DNA of 64,000 bases from Mycolicibacterium sp. CBMA 234 (GCF_009729415.1 NZ_MPKW01000020.1:62001-126000); one strand, 5' to 3'; numbered from the stretch's first letter, positions 25,386-34,248 are shown. Notes: generated from the sequence alone by a model not told the origin. Numbers and translations are program-made.

Positions 25386-26516
25386 ATGACCGTTGAGGCG
25401 CAATCAAGCGTCGTCCGTTTGAGCACCGACGAACTCAGATCGCAGGTGCGCGATCTGGTCGAGCTGTGGCGTGCCGAGCACGATTTCGTGCCGGTGTCGG
25501 ACTCGTGGCTACGCTCGTACGACCCGGCGTTCACGAAGGCACTCGCCGAGCGTGGCCTGATCGGCATGACGTGGCCGCGGCAGTACGGCGGCGGGGAATA
25601 CCGCAACGTCGACCGCCTTGCTGTCACCGAGGAGCTGTTGCGCGCGGGAGCGCCCGTATCGGCGCACTGGATCGCCGATCGTCAGATCGGTCCGGCGATC
25701 CTGCGGCACGGTTCGCCGGAACTGCGCGAGAGCATTCTGCCCGGCATCACCCGTGGTGACTACCTGTTCTGCTTGGGACTGAGCGAGCCCGAGGCGGGCT
25801 CCGACCTGGCTGCCGTGCGGACGTTCGCGCAGCGGGTCGACGGCGGGTGGCGACTCACCGGTCGCAAGATATGGACCAGTGGGGCACACTTCGCCACCCA
25901 CTGTTACGTGTTGGCACGCACCGAGAAGTCCGACAAGAAGCACGTCGGACTCAGCGAGTTCGTCGTGGACATGACCACGACGGGCATCGACGTCACACCG
26001 ATCGTCGACTTGGCTGGTGAGCACCATTTCAACGAGACCGCATTCGACAACGTCTTCGTGCCCGAGGTCAACCTCATCGGGGTTGAGGGCCAAGGGTGGA
26101 GCCAGGTCATCGAACAACTCTCATTCGAACGCGGCGGACCCGAGCGGGTGCTGTCGACGTATCCGCTGCTCGCGCGGATGCTCGAACGGCCGGACCGGAT
26201 TCGCGAGCTGGGGATGCAACGCGACATCGGAGTGCTCGTTGCGCGCCTGGCCACCTTGCGCCGACTCTGCTGGGATGTGGCGCGGCGCATGGATAGTGGC
26301 GAGTCGACGGTGGTCGAGGCAGCGACGCTGAAGATGTTGGGCAACACCTTTGAACGTGATGTCGTTGCGGTCGCGCGCGACGTATTGGGCGGCCCCAACT
26401 CGGCGCCGGACAGTTTCTATGGGCAGGCGCTGCTGGCCACTCCGGGATTCAGTTTGCGCGGCGGTGCTGCCGACGTGCTGCTGTCGATCATTGCGAAGCA
26501 GGAGGCAAAGCTGTGA
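25386..26516 (+). CDS. Acyl-CoA dehydrogenase, probable catalytic subunit
   Basis: A 376-residue FAD dehydrogenase with the signature LSEPEAGSDLA and a Glu in QLSFERGG, where isovaleryl-CoA-type enzymes place the catalytic base. ATG 25386 has GGAGGA six bases upstream. First gene of a six-gene operon. Its stop overlaps the next gene, a shorter dehydrogenase-like protein without the catalytic Glu. Mycobacteria use heteromeric alpha2-beta2 acyl-CoA dehydrogenases encoded by such adjacent pairs for sterol and other bulky acyl-CoAs, and I infer the same here. Confidence 0.92.
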   Translation: MTVEAQSSVVRLSTDELRSQVRDLVELWRAEHDFVPVSDSWLRSYDPAFTKALAERGLIGMTWPRQYGGGEYRNVDRLAVTEELLRAGAPVSAHWIADRQIGPAILRHGSPELRESILPGITRGDYLFCLGLSEPEAGSDLAAVRTFAQRVDGGWRLTGRKIWTSGAHFATHCYVLARTEKSDKKHVGLSEFVVDMTTTGIDVTPIVDLAGEHHFNETAFDNVFVPEVNLIGVEGQGWSQVIEQLSFERGGPERVLSTYPLLARMLERPDRIRELGMQRDIGVLVARLATLRRLCWDVARRMDSGESTVVEAATLKMLGNTFERDVVAVARDVLGGPNSAPDSFYGQALLATPGFSLRGGAADVLLSIIAKQEAKL

Positions 26517-27514
26517 GCGACGAGATTGCCGCGCTGCGCGAATTGGTCGCCGACCTCGCGGAGAACCACGAGGCACCGAAGGCAGGTGACCTGCCCGAAG
26601 CATGGCCGAACGTCACCGAACTCGGCCTGCACGGCATCGGTGTCGCCGAGGAAGCAGGCGGTTCCGGCGGCACATTGGCGCACCTGGCCGTCATCGCCGA
26701 TGCGCTCGGCGAGGCCGCCATCGGCCTGCCGATCATCGAGGTCGCCACCGCACGTTGGGTTCTCGCGCACGCAGAATCGGGTTTTGATGCCGAGTTTCCG
26801 ATCGTGGTGCTGGCCGACCAGGCCGAGCCATCCGCGGTACTCGCCGGCGTGCCGTGGGGCCGCAACACTGACCTGCTGATCGTGTACTCCGTGTCAGGGC
26901 CTCCGCGTGCGTACTGGATGAATGACCCGTCGATCACAGTTACTCCGGGTGTCAATCTCGCTGGAGAACAATCGGATTCGATCGATTTGGACGCGGCGGT
27001 GGGGCACGACCTGCCCTGGGCGCCGACTGCGAGTGAGGTGCGCGCCAGGCTGGGGTTGCTGTGGGCATCGGCTCTCACGGGGGCCATGCGCGGGGCATAT
27101 GCCAAGTCACGTAGTCACGTGCGCACCCGCGAACAGTTCGGTGCGCCACTGATCAAGATTCCTGCCGTCGCCAGTGCGATCGCGACCTTCCGGACCCAGC
27201 TCCTGCTGGCTGAGGCTGCGGTAGCTCGGGCGGTCGAAACCCTTGCCGGCGAGGATGGTTCGGCTGACCTCGACGCGGTCGCATCGGCGCGCATCGTCGC
27301 GGCAGCGGGCGCGACCGAAGCGGCGCGCCTGGCTCACCAATTGCATGGCGCGATGGGCGTGACGGAAGAAGACGGTTTGTACCGGCTGACCACGCGACTG
27401 TGGGCCTGGCAGGACGCCGAGACACACGAACGTGACTGGGCAATCCAGCTGGGGGACAAGGCCATTGACCGCGGCGAAAATGCCGTCTGGTCCGAACTGA
27501 CGCAAGCGTTCTGA
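26513..27514 (+). CDS. Acyl-CoA dehydrogenase-like protein, probable non-catalytic subunit
   Basis: A 333-residue dehydrogenase-fold protein starting at a GTG that overlaps the previous stop by four bases. It keeps the C-terminal HQLHGAMGVTEEDGLYRLT region and an HVRTREQFG helix but lacks the EPxAGSD signature and a Glu at the helix position of its neighbour. That fits the beta subunit of a heteromeric dehydrogenase with the protein at 25386. A partner role for the third dehydrogenase in this operon (30312) is also possible. Confidence 0.9.
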   Translation: MSDEIAALRELVADLAENHEAPKAGDLPEAWPNVTELGLHGIGVAEEAGGSGGTLAHLAVIADALGEAAIGLPIIEVATARWVLAHAESGFDAEFPIVVLADQAEPSAVLAGVPWGRNTDLLIVYSVSGPPRAYWMNDPSITVTPGVNLAGEQSDSIDLDAAVGHDLPWAPTASEVRARLGLLWASALTGAMRGAYAKSRSHVRTREQFGAPLIKIPAVASAIATFRTQLLLAEAAVARAVETLAGEDGSADLDAVASARIVAAAGATEAARLAHQLHGAMGVTEEDGLYRLTTRLWAWQDAETHERDWAIQLGDKAIDRGENAVWSELTQAF

Positions 27515-27548
27515 GATTCAAGCACTACAACCCGGAAAGGGTGACCAC

Positions 27549-28736
27549 ATGAGCACTGCGGTAATCGTCGATGCGATTCGTTCGCCGTTGGCAAAAGGCA
27601 AGGCGGCCAAGGACGGCAGGCCCGGCGGGGCACTGTCGACCCTGCATCCCGTCGACCTGCTGGGCCAGGTTCTGCGAGAGTTGGTGGATCGCAACGGGAT
27701 CGACTCCGCGACCGTCGACGACGTCATCACCGGATGCGTCAGTCAGGCCGGCGAGCAGTCCGGCGGTGTCGGCCGGTTCGCTTGGCTCAGTGCGGGTCTC
27801 GATGAGACTGTGCCGTCGGTTGTCATCAACCGTGCGTGCGGGTCGAGCCAGCAGGCCGCCGACTTCGCCGCGCAGGGCGTGATCGCCGGTGTCTACGACA
27901 TCGTGATCGCCGCCGGCGTCGAATCGATGAGCCGCGTTCCTATGGGCAGCGCCCGCATCGGACAGGACCCGTTCGGCCCGGTTGTGGCGGAGAGGTACGC
28001 GCCAGGCCTTGTTCCCCAAGGTGTTTCCGCTGAGCTGGTGGCGGCACGCTGGAAGCTCGACCGCGAGACGCTCGACGAGTATTCGGCACGCTCGCACGCC
28101 CGCGCCGCGGCCACGGATTTCTCGGGCGAAATCGTTCCGATCACCGTCCCCGGCGGCGTTGTCGTGGACAAGGACGAGACAATCAGGCCGTCGACCACTG
28201 CCGAGGGGCTTGCCGGCCTCAAGCCGGTATTCGAGACTCCCGAGAACTCCGCACGCTTCCCTGAGATCAATTGGTCTGTGACTGCAGGCAATTCGTCTCA
28301 GTTGACCGATGGTGCGTCAGCCGTGCTGATCATGAGTGAGGAAAAGGCAGCGGCGCTGGGCCTGCGGCCGCGGGCCCGGTTCCATTCGTTCGCGCTGGCA
28401 GCTGATGACCCGATCTCTATGCTCACCGGTCCGATTCCGGCGACCGAGAAGCTGCTGCGTCGCAGTGGCATCAAGCTGTCGGACATCGACCACTACGAAG
28501 TGAACGAGGCGTTCGCGTCGGTCCCGCTGGCATGGCAGAGCCACTTCGACGCTGACCCGGCGAAGCTGAATCCGCGTGGTGGAGCCATCGCCCTCGGTCA
28601 CCCGCTGGGGTGCTCGGGTGCCCGATTGCTGACCACCATGCTGCACGGGCTTGAGGCCAGCGGCGGGCGCTACGGGCTGCAGACCATGTGCGAGGCCGGC
28701 GGAATGGCCAACGCGACCCTCATCGAACGACTCTGA
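27549..28736 (+). CDS. Thiolase (acetyl-CoA acyltransferase)
   Basis: Cleaves a 3-oxoacyl-CoA with CoA, the last step of a beta-oxidation cycle. The 395-residue protein has the nucleophilic Cys in NRACGSSQQA, the NEAFAS motif, and the C-terminal GHPLGCSGARL with catalytic His and Cys. GGAAAGG lies upstream of the ATG. It is placed between the dehydrogenase pair and an SDR 3-hydroxyacyl-CoA dehydrogenase, so the operon encodes almost a full cycle. Confidence 0.95.
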   Translation: MSTAVIVDAIRSPLAKGKAAKDGRPGGALSTLHPVDLLGQVLRELVDRNGIDSATVDDVITGCVSQAGEQSGGVGRFAWLSAGLDETVPSVVINRACGSSQQAADFAAQGVIAGVYDIVIAAGVESMSRVPMGSARIGQDPFGPVVAERYAPGLVPQGVSAELVAARWKLDRETLDEYSARSHARAAATDFSGEIVPITVPGGVVVDKDETIRPSTTAEGLAGLKPVFETPENSARFPEINWSVTAGNSSQLTDGASAVLIMSEEKAAALGLRPRARFHSFALAADDPISMLTGPIPATEKLLRRSGIKLSDIDHYEVNEAFASVPLAWQSHFDADPAKLNPRGGAIALGHPLGCSGARLLTTMLHGLEASGGRYGLQTMCEAGGMANATLIERL

Positions 28737-28768
28737 TCAACACGCAGACACCCAGATAGGAACGAAGA

Positions 28769-29533
28769 ATGCAGGTTAATGGCAGTGTCGCCATCGTCAC
28801 CGGTGGCGCATCGGGCTTGGGCCTCGCGACGGTCGAGAAGTTGCTCGGCGAAGGCGCCCAGGTGGTCATCGTCGACCTACCGAGCTCCAACGGCGAGCAG
28901 ATCGCCGCTGAAAAGGGCGCGGCCGTGCGATTTGTTCCGGCCGACGTTCGGGACCCCGAGCAGGTCCAGGCAGCTGTCAGTGCTGCCGAGGAGATGGGCC
29001 CGCTGCGGATTCTGGTGCACTGCGCCGGACGTGGCGGCGCAGTGAGACTCGTTGACCGCGAAGGGAACCCCGGTTCTCTCGAGCTGTACACCGAGGTCGT
29101 CACCATCAACCTGGTCGGCACCTTCAATGTGCTGCGGCTGGCCGCAGCGAGCATGGCGAAGAACGAACCGGTCGATGGCGACCGCGGCGTGGCGATCCTG
29201 ACCGCGTCGGTGGCCGCTTTCGAAGGCCAGATCGGCCAGATTCCTTATGCCTCAGCCAAAGCCGGCATCGTCGGCATGACCATCGTCGCCGCACGTGACC
29301 TGGCCGGCAAGCAGATCCGGGTCTGCACCATTGCGCCGGGCACGTTTGACACCCCACTGCTCAACCGCCTGCCCGAAGAGGTCAAGGGTTCGTTGGCCGC
29401 TGCGGTCCCGCACCCGAGTCGGCTCGGCCAGCCGGAGGAATACGCCAAGCTGGCGTTGTCGATCATCGATAACGGGCTGCTCAATGGCGAGACCATCCGG
29501 CTCGACGGCGCGATCCGGATGCCCCCGCGATGA
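28769..29533 (+). CDS. SDR 3-hydroxyacyl-CoA dehydrogenase (HSD17B10-like)
   Basis: A 254-residue short-chain dehydrogenase with TGGASGLG cofactor loop, NxxG-type NLVG, catalytic Ser (TASVAAFEGQ region) and YASAK. The C-terminal PSRLGQPEEYAKL and GETIRLDGAIRM segments are hallmarks of the type-10 17-beta-hydroxysteroid/3-hydroxyacyl-CoA dehydrogenase group. It likely oxidises the 3-hydroxyacyl-CoA before the thiolase. GATAGGAACGAAG precedes the ATG. Its stop overlaps the next start as ATGA. Confidence 0.95.
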   Translation: MQVNGSVAIVTGGASGLGLATVEKLLGEGAQVVIVDLPSSNGEQIAAEKGAAVRFVPADVRDPEQVQAAVSAAEEMGPLRILVHCAGRGGAVRLVDREGNPGSLELYTEVVTINLVGTFNVLRLAAASMAKNEPVDGDRGVAILTASVAAFEGQIGQIPYASAKAGIVGMTIVAARDLAGKQIRVCTIAPGTFDTPLLNRLPEEVKGSLAAAVPHPSRLGQPEEYAKLALSIIDNGLLNGETIRLDGAIRMPPR

Positions 29534-30300
29534 GCAACGAAGCAATCACCGTCGAGATCAGCGACTTCGTCGCCACCATCACCATCAACCGGCCCGAGGT
29601 TCGCAACGCGATCGACCTGCCGACCGCGCTCGAACTCGAACGCGCCATTGATGAAGCAGAACAGAGCGTCGACGTGCGGGTCATCGTGCTCGCCGCGACC
29701 GGACCGGTCTTCAGCGCAGGGATGGACCTGAAGGCATTGACGGCCACCGGCGATCGACCGATCACGGAGCGCCGCGGTGCATTTGGCATCGCAGCGCGAC
29801 CCCCGGAGAAGCCGACAGTGGCCGCCGTTCAGGGAAAGGCCCTGGGCGGGGGCCTCGAGATCGCGTTGACCGCCGACCTGATCGTCGCCTCGAGGGACGC
29901 CGAGTTCGGCCTGCCCGAGGTCAAGCGGGGCCTTATCGCCGCTGCCGGCGGCGTATTGCGGTTACCGCGGCGGATTCCGCGCAACGTCGCGCTGGAGATG
30001 ATCATGACCGGTAAGCCGATCAGTGCACCACGGGCATGCGAACTCGGGCTGGTGAACATGGTCGTCCCCCCGGGCCAGGCACTCGATGCCGCACAAGAAT
30101 TGGCCTCTGAGATCGCCCTCAATGCACCGCTGGCAGTCCGGATGAGTAAGTGGATTGCTGACAACTCGGTGGACTGGCCGACTGATGAGCTGTTCGAGCG
30201 GATGCAACCCAAGGCGCAGATCATTCGGGAATCGAAGGACGCCGCCGAAGGTGCGCTGGCGTTCGTCGAGAAGCGTTCACCTGTGTGGTGCGGGGAGTAG
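29530..30300 (+). CDS. Enoyl-CoA hydratase
   Basis: Crotonase-fold protein of 256 residues with the oxyanion segments VFSAGMDL and GKALGGGLEIA. It has LPEVKRGLIAAAG, which retains a catalytic Glu, so it is a plausible true hydratase in contrast to the one at 17575. It overlaps the SDR gene by four bases and supplies that enzyme with 3-hydroxyacyl-CoA. Confidence 0.93.
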   Translation: MSNEAITVEISDFVATITINRPEVRNAIDLPTALELERAIDEAEQSVDVRVIVLAATGPVFSAGMDLKALTATGDRPITERRGAFGIAARPPEKPTVAAVQGKALGGGLEIALTADLIVASRDAEFGLPEVKRGLIAAAGGVLRLPRRIPRNVALEMIMTGKPISAPRACELGLVNMVVPPGQALDAAQELASEIALNAPLAVRMSKWIADNSVDWPTDELFERMQPKAQIIRESKDAAEGALAFVEKRSPVWCGE

Positions 30301-30311
30301 AGGTAGCAACC

Positions 30312-31415
30312 ATGGTTCAGACAGCCCAGGCACATGTCGACTTCGAAGCCGAGCGTTCGGCTTTCCAGACCACAGCCGACGAGTTCGTGCGTCGGCAAGT
30401 GGTCCCGACGCTGGAGCAGGCCCGGTCGGATAGGGACTGCCCCCGTGCGGTTTTCGATCACGCCGCGGAGATGGGATTGCTCGGCGTCCTGGCTCCGGAA
30501 GCGCTGGGCGGCGGCGGGTTGGACGATCCGCGCTTCGGTGAGCTCATCGTCGCGGCTGCGACGCAGGCGGGCGCTCCCGGCACCGCACTGGCCCTCGGCC
30601 TGCAGTCGAACGTGGTCATTCCAGCTGTGGTGACGGGGTACGTCGGGACCGACGGCCTGGCGGAAGCGGTGATCTCGGGCTCGACGCTGGTAGCACTGGC
30701 GGGCCACACCGGCGGTATCACCGGGGTGCTCACCCTCAGTGGGTTGCAGCTGTGGGGTACTGCCCATGGTGTGGTCAACGCGACCAACGCCGACAAGTAC
30801 CTCGTCATCGTTGAGGTTGCAGACGCCGGACGCCGGGCGGTGATGGTCGATGCCCGGGCTGCGGTCGTATTGCCGCCGGCGAAGGTGCTCGGCGGGCAGG
30901 ACGCTGGAAGCAGGGACGTCGTTTTCGACGGCGTCCACGTCGAAGCGGACGCGGTGTTGTCGGGCGAGTGCAGCGCCGTTGATGAGCTGTTGATCGACGC
31001 GGCGTTGGTTTTCTCGGCGGTGGGCGTCGCGGGCGCGCGCGCCGCGGTGGCTGCGACGGTGGCATATGTCCAGGAGCGCAAGGCATTTGGCCGCCTCGTC
31101 GCCGAATTCGAGAACACTCAGTCGGTGTTGACCACCGTGTGGGGCGAACTCGTGGTGGCGGCGTCATTCCACGACAACTGTGCCCGGCGGCGAGGGCTGC
31201 AGGAGCTCCCGCTGGCTGAGGCCGGAGCTGGGCTGCAGAACAGTATCGCGGTCTACAACAAGGCCGTTGACTGCGGTGTACAGCTGCACGGCGGGTACGG
31301 CTACATGCTGGAATACCCGATCGCTCAGGCGTATGCCGACGCTCGGTTCGTAAGTTTGATTGCCGAGGCGATGACTGTTCCGCGTTCCGCGCTGCTGGCC
31401 GATCTCGGCTTGTAG
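30312..31415 (+). CDS. Acyl-CoA dehydrogenase-like protein lacking the usual catalytic Glu
   Basis: A 367-residue dehydrogenase-fold protein from ATG 30312 (AGAGGT upstream). It has the N-terminal helical domain, an RKAFGRLVAEFENTQS segment and the C-terminal VQLHGGYGYMLEYP motif. At the helix where relatives carry a Glu the sequence is SAVGVAGARA, so the protein may be inactive alone and pair with the catalytic subunit at 25386. Last gene of the operon; about 215 bases without a recognisable gene follow, containing only a weak hairpin at 31428-31441. Confidence 0.9.
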   Translation: MVQTAQAHVDFEAERSAFQTTADEFVRRQVVPTLEQARSDRDCPRAVFDHAAEMGLLGVLAPEALGGGGLDDPRFGELIVAAATQAGAPGTALALGLQSNVVIPAVVTGYVGTDGLAEAVISGSTLVALAGHTGGITGVLTLSGLQLWGTAHGVVNATNADKYLVIVEVADAGRRAVMVDARAAVVLPPAKVLGGQDAGSRDVVFDGVHVEADAVLSGECSAVDELLIDAALVFSAVGVAGARAAVAATVAYVQERKAFGRLVAEFENTQSVLTTVWGELVVAASFHDNCARRRGLQELPLAEAGAGLQNSIAVYNKAVDCGVQLHGGYGYMLEYPIAQAYADARFVSLIAEAMTVPRSALLADLGL

Positions 31416-31632
31416 TCAGCGCTTTCACCTGACTCGTCAGGCGGGCCTACCCGTGATGCCGTACGTGAGCATCAGTGTTATCTCGCGAAACATTCGTCGC
31501 GGTTGCGCATGTCTGGCTGATAGTGCCGGCCCGCTTGGTCAGTCCCTGTGAAGGTCATTTGCTACTAGCTCGCATATGTGGCAACCACACGGCATTGCAA
31601 CCTTGGGTATCCAACCGCCGGGGCAGTGTCTG

Positions 31633-32343
31633 CTAGGCGACCGGGGTACCGTTCCAATCGGTCACGGTCCAACCATTCTTCGGGTCACCTTGCAGGACAA
31701 CGTATCCCGTGTTCGGAAGAGTGCTTGACGCCGGGACGGCGGTGCGCGCGTTTACCGCGTTCATGAGAACCCACGCAGTGATGGCGCCGCCATGGGAGAA
31801 CGCGATCGGATGAGTATCACCTCTGTTGCATATGGTTTCTACGGCATCGTTGAATCTCTTCTCGAAGTCATTCCCGTCAATGGAACCGGGAATTCTTTCT
31901 TCGCGCTTGCCGTGCGCCCAGGCGAGAATTGTCCGTAGGTAGCCTGTTGCGGCTTTGGCCTCGGGGGTTCCCTCGTAGGTCCCTGCCTCGATCTCGCGCA
32001 GGCCTGGAAGGACGGTGATGTCCTTCGCGAGCAGTTGCGCGATAGGTAGAGCTGACTGCTGAGTGCGAATCATCGATGATGCGAACACGCCGTCGTAAGC
32101 ATTGGATTTCAGCCTGTTGGCGAGTGACATCGCCTGGGATTCGCCGAGATCGGTGAGCGATGGCCCCGGTACTGATGAGTCAATAAGTCCAGATGCGTTT
32201 CCCCGTGACTCGCCATGTCGTACGAGTGTCAGTGTGATCACGCTGGGTCCACCGGCAGGCTTGGGGTTGGAGTCGCATCCGGTCAGCAATGCACCGGCAA
32301 TTGCCAAGCCAACCGCGCAGCGCCGAAATCGCACACAAGACAC
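31633..32343 (-). CDS. Lipoprotein of the histidine phosphatase superfamily
   Basis: A 236-residue protein with a signal peptide and lipobox LLTGC (Cys23), so it should be lipid-anchored on the outer face of the membrane. The mature part is a phosphoglycerate-mutase-like histidine phosphatase: TLVRHGES holds the phospho-accepting His and AFSHGG the second His, with the EAGTYEG acid between them. It stands alone, with an A-type operator 51 bases upstream, so it appears co-regulated with the rest of the window. A role in dephosphorylating an exported or membrane phosphate or pyrophosphate (for example an isoprenoid phosphate) is speculative. Confidence 0.88.
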   Translation of the reverse strand: MSCVRFRRCAVGLAIAGALLTGCDSNPKPAGGPSVITLTLVRHGESRGNASGLIDSSVPGPSLTDLGESQAMSLANRLKSNAYDGVFASSMIRTQQSALPIAQLLAKDITVLPGLREIEAGTYEGTPEAKAATGYLRTILAWAHGKREERIPGSIDGNDFEKRFNDAVETICNRGDTHPIAFSHGGAITAWVLMNAVNARTAVPASSTLPNTGYVVLQGDPKNGWTVTDWNGTPVA

Positions 32344-32394
32344 CTGCGCTCCTCGTGGTGCTCAATGATGTGACATCTGTAGCAAGCTACAGGT

Positions 32395-32415
32395 TATGAG
32401 ATAACGCAGTTCATA
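32395..32415. promoter_or_regulatory. Inverted-repeat operator, site A5 (TATGAG-N9-TTCATA)
   Basis: Arms 32395-32400 and 32410-32415, extended outward by a further matching T/A, one mismatch overall. It is 51 bases upstream of the lipoprotein phosphatase start. Confidence 0.6.
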
Positions 32416-32531
32416 ATAAGTGGTGATCGGTGTGGTAATTCTCACAAATCCCATTTAGGGCACGGCCAAAAGTAAAGTCAAGTGCCATCGTGACGCCCTC
32501 GGGTGGCAGATGGCGGCGGGGCTGAGGGGGG

Positions 32532-32816
32532 TCACCGATGTAGGAGGTATATACCGATGACGGTGCAGGCGGTGATCACCGACCAGCTGTGGAACAGTAG
32601 CGCCAAGCGCTGAGGCGCATGATTCAACTCCATGAAGTAACGTCCCACCAAGTCGACTTTGATGAACGCAATGAGAATGACGAATACTGTTGCAACACAG
32701 GTGTTGCCAACTAGTGCGGAGTGCCCTGCTCCGAGAGTCCAGGTGACCAGAGTTGCCGCGAGGAGCACTGCCCACACCTTGTTGGCAGGCGATCGGAGAT
32801 AGGTCGTGATAGTCAT
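32532..32816 (-). CDS. Cytochrome-oxidase subunit IV / NorF-like small membrane protein (copy 1)
   Basis: A 94-residue protein with three hydrophobic segments and the AFIKVDLVGRYFMEL motif typical of prokaryotic cytochrome c oxidase subunit IV and NorF-like proteins. It starts four bases after the subunit-III-like gene and is the last gene of a three-gene operon. A second copy with the same spacing lies at 44695. No subunit I or II of a haem-copper oxidase is encoded in the window, so it probably serves another membrane enzyme. Confidence 0.85.
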   Translation of the reverse strand: MTITTYLRSPANKVWAVLLAATLVTWTLGAGHSALVGNTCVATVFVILIAFIKVDLVGRYFMELNHAPQRLALLFHSWSVITACTVIGIYLLHR

Positions 32817-32820
32817 CGCA

Positions 32821-33432
32821 TCAAGCCATCAGGTAGAGGAGGGCGAACAGGACAATCCAGAGCAGGTCGACGAGATGCCAGTACACGGCGCCGGATTCGA
32901 ATGTATGTAAATCGCGCGGACCGAGTCCTGGTCTGCGGGTGAGTCTTCGCAGGTACGCCAGGACGCAGAGCCCGATAGTTACGTGCACAGCATGGATTCC
33001 CGTAAAAACGAAGAAGTACGTGAAGAAGTCGTTAGTTATGGGGGTGATTCCGCGGGAAATCTCGAGCCCCCATTCGATTGATTTGTCGACGAGGAACCAC
33101 ACCCCGGTTACGGCTCCGACGGTGATCCAGCGTCGTGCGGCGGTCGGTCGCCCGCGGCGGATTGCTTCGACGGCCCACACCACGAACAGCGACCCTGTCA
33201 GGAGCAGGCAAGTGTTGAACGCGCCGAATGCGATGTGCAACTCGCTGCGCGAGGCGTTGAACAGTTGTGTCTGCGATCCACGGGCGAAGACGAACTGCGC
33301 GAAGAAGCAGCCAAATAGCGTCATATCGCCCAGGATGAAGACCCACAACCCGGCCTCTCCGGGTACGTGAACACGCTGGCCGGTTTTAACGCCGCTTTGT
33401 GTGCCGGGGCTGCTCACCATCGTTTCAGGCAT
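32821..33432 (-). CDS. Haem-copper oxidase subunit III / NorE-like membrane protein (copy 1)
   Basis: A 203-residue protein with five hydrophobic segments. GEAGLWVFILGDMTLFGCFF, the TGIHAVHVTIG helix and the C-terminal YWHLVDLLWIVLF are features of subunit III/NorE proteins. ATG 33432 is preferred (GGAGG eight bases upstream) and gives the same length as the copy at 45008. It overlaps the end of the upstream membrane-protein gene by eight bases. NorE is an accessory to nitric oxide reductase, but no norB or norC is present, so the enzyme served is unknown. Confidence 0.9.
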   Translation of the reverse strand: MPETMVSSPGTQSGVKTGQRVHVPGEAGLWVFILGDMTLFGCFFAQFVFARGSQTQLFNASRSELHIAFGAFNTCLLLTGSLFVVWAVEAIRRGRPTAARRWITVGAVTGVWFLVDKSIEWGLEISRGITPITNDFFTYFFVFTGIHAVHVTIGLCVLAYLRRLTRRPGLGPRDLHTFESGAVYWHLVDLLWIVLFALLYLMA

Positions 33433-34204
33433 ATGCGGCCTCCGTATCGAATTGTGGCGCAACAGAATCGCCAGCGGCCAGTAATCTGACCCGCTCGGCC
33501 TTGAGTCGGTCGATGAGGCTCCAGCTCACCGCTTCGACCCACACGAAGAAGATCAATAGGGGAATCCACATGCCGAGCAGACCGTCATAGCCGTAGGCGG
33601 TGTGCTTGAAGAACAGGACAAGCATTGCCGGCGCGAACAGGAACGCGGTGAGTAGACTCATGTAGCCGATCCAGCGTGGGAACTCCCGCTCGGAATCGTC
33701 CATTCGTCGATCGCGGAAGACGGTCACTGCCACAGTCAGACACCACATGCTAAATGGGCCCCAGGGGAGCAGGAAGAACATGAATGCGATGTCGTTGAGG
33801 GTGGCGGTGATCTCGGGATTGATGTTGCCAGGACGGTAGGCTGCGATTGCCCAGAACGACGTACACAGGACGCCGATGACTTCTGAGACGGACATGCACA
33901 CAATTTGCGCGTAGGCGAGGGTGCGTCCACCGCCGCGGGCGCGGCGAGTCCACGACGCAACGACGGCGCCCCACGCTGCCCAAAATGCCATGCTCAGCAG
34001 CATCAAGGTTGCGCCGATCTGGATGCCTGCACGGTTCTGGGCGAAGCGCTGCGCTATCTCCATTGCACTGTCGGACGGCGACGGTGACGGAATGAAGCGG
34101 CACCCGAGAATCCAGCCCGCGAAGAACACTGCGAACAGGATGTGGGCGCCCCAGCGCACGCACCGCAGCTCGAGCTGGTTCTCGGACAATGTCCTGATCT
34201 CCAC
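33425..34204 (-). CDS. ~250-residue polytopic membrane protein, family M (copy 1)
   Basis: A 259-residue protein with about six hydrophobic segments, starting at GTG 34204. It belongs to a family with six members in this window (also 37361, 39437, 45649, 46476, 49567). Shared features are FIPxPSP after the first segment, a RAGIQIG/IRVG segment, AAYRP followed by a short loop and a conserved Asn (ND), PRWxGY, and a C-terminal FFK-x5-G-hydrophobic turn. I do not recognise a named family. First gene of the operon with subunit III- and IV-like genes, divergent from a TetR across a perfect palindrome. Confidence 0.82.
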   Translation of the reverse strand: MEIRTLSENQLELRCVRWGAHILFAVFFAGWILGCRFIPSPSPSDSAMEIAQRFAQNRAGIQIGATLMLLSMAFWAAWGAVVASWTRRARGGGRTLAYAQIVCMSVSEVIGVLCTSFWAIAAYRPGNINPEITATLNDIAFMFFLLPWGPFSMWCLTVAVTVFRDRRMDDSEREFPRWIGYMSLLTAFLFAPAMLVLFFKHTAYGYDGLLGMWIPLLIFFVWVEAVSWSLIDRLKAERVRLLAAGDSVAPQFDTEAAYA

Positions 34205-34227
34205 TGTGCAAACCTTTCAAATACCCT

Positions 34228-34248
34228 TAGTTAAGTGGCACTTAACTA
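34228..34248. promoter_or_regulatory. Perfect 21-bp palindromic operator, type C
   Basis: Arms TAGTTAAGTG and CACTTAACTA around one central G, located between the divergent membrane-protein operon (start 34204) and the TetR at 34341. This is the classic position for a TetR operator controlling both. The core AGTGGCACT recurs at 36026 and 36099. Confidence 0.8.

Noticed and set aside
29829..30938. Minus-strand frame of about 370 codons
   Set aside because: Antisense to an enoyl-CoA hydratase and a dehydrogenase, with no homology signal.
32532..33432. Terminal cytochrome c oxidase operon
   Set aside because: Subunits I and II, the catalytic parts, are missing at both subunit III/IV loci.
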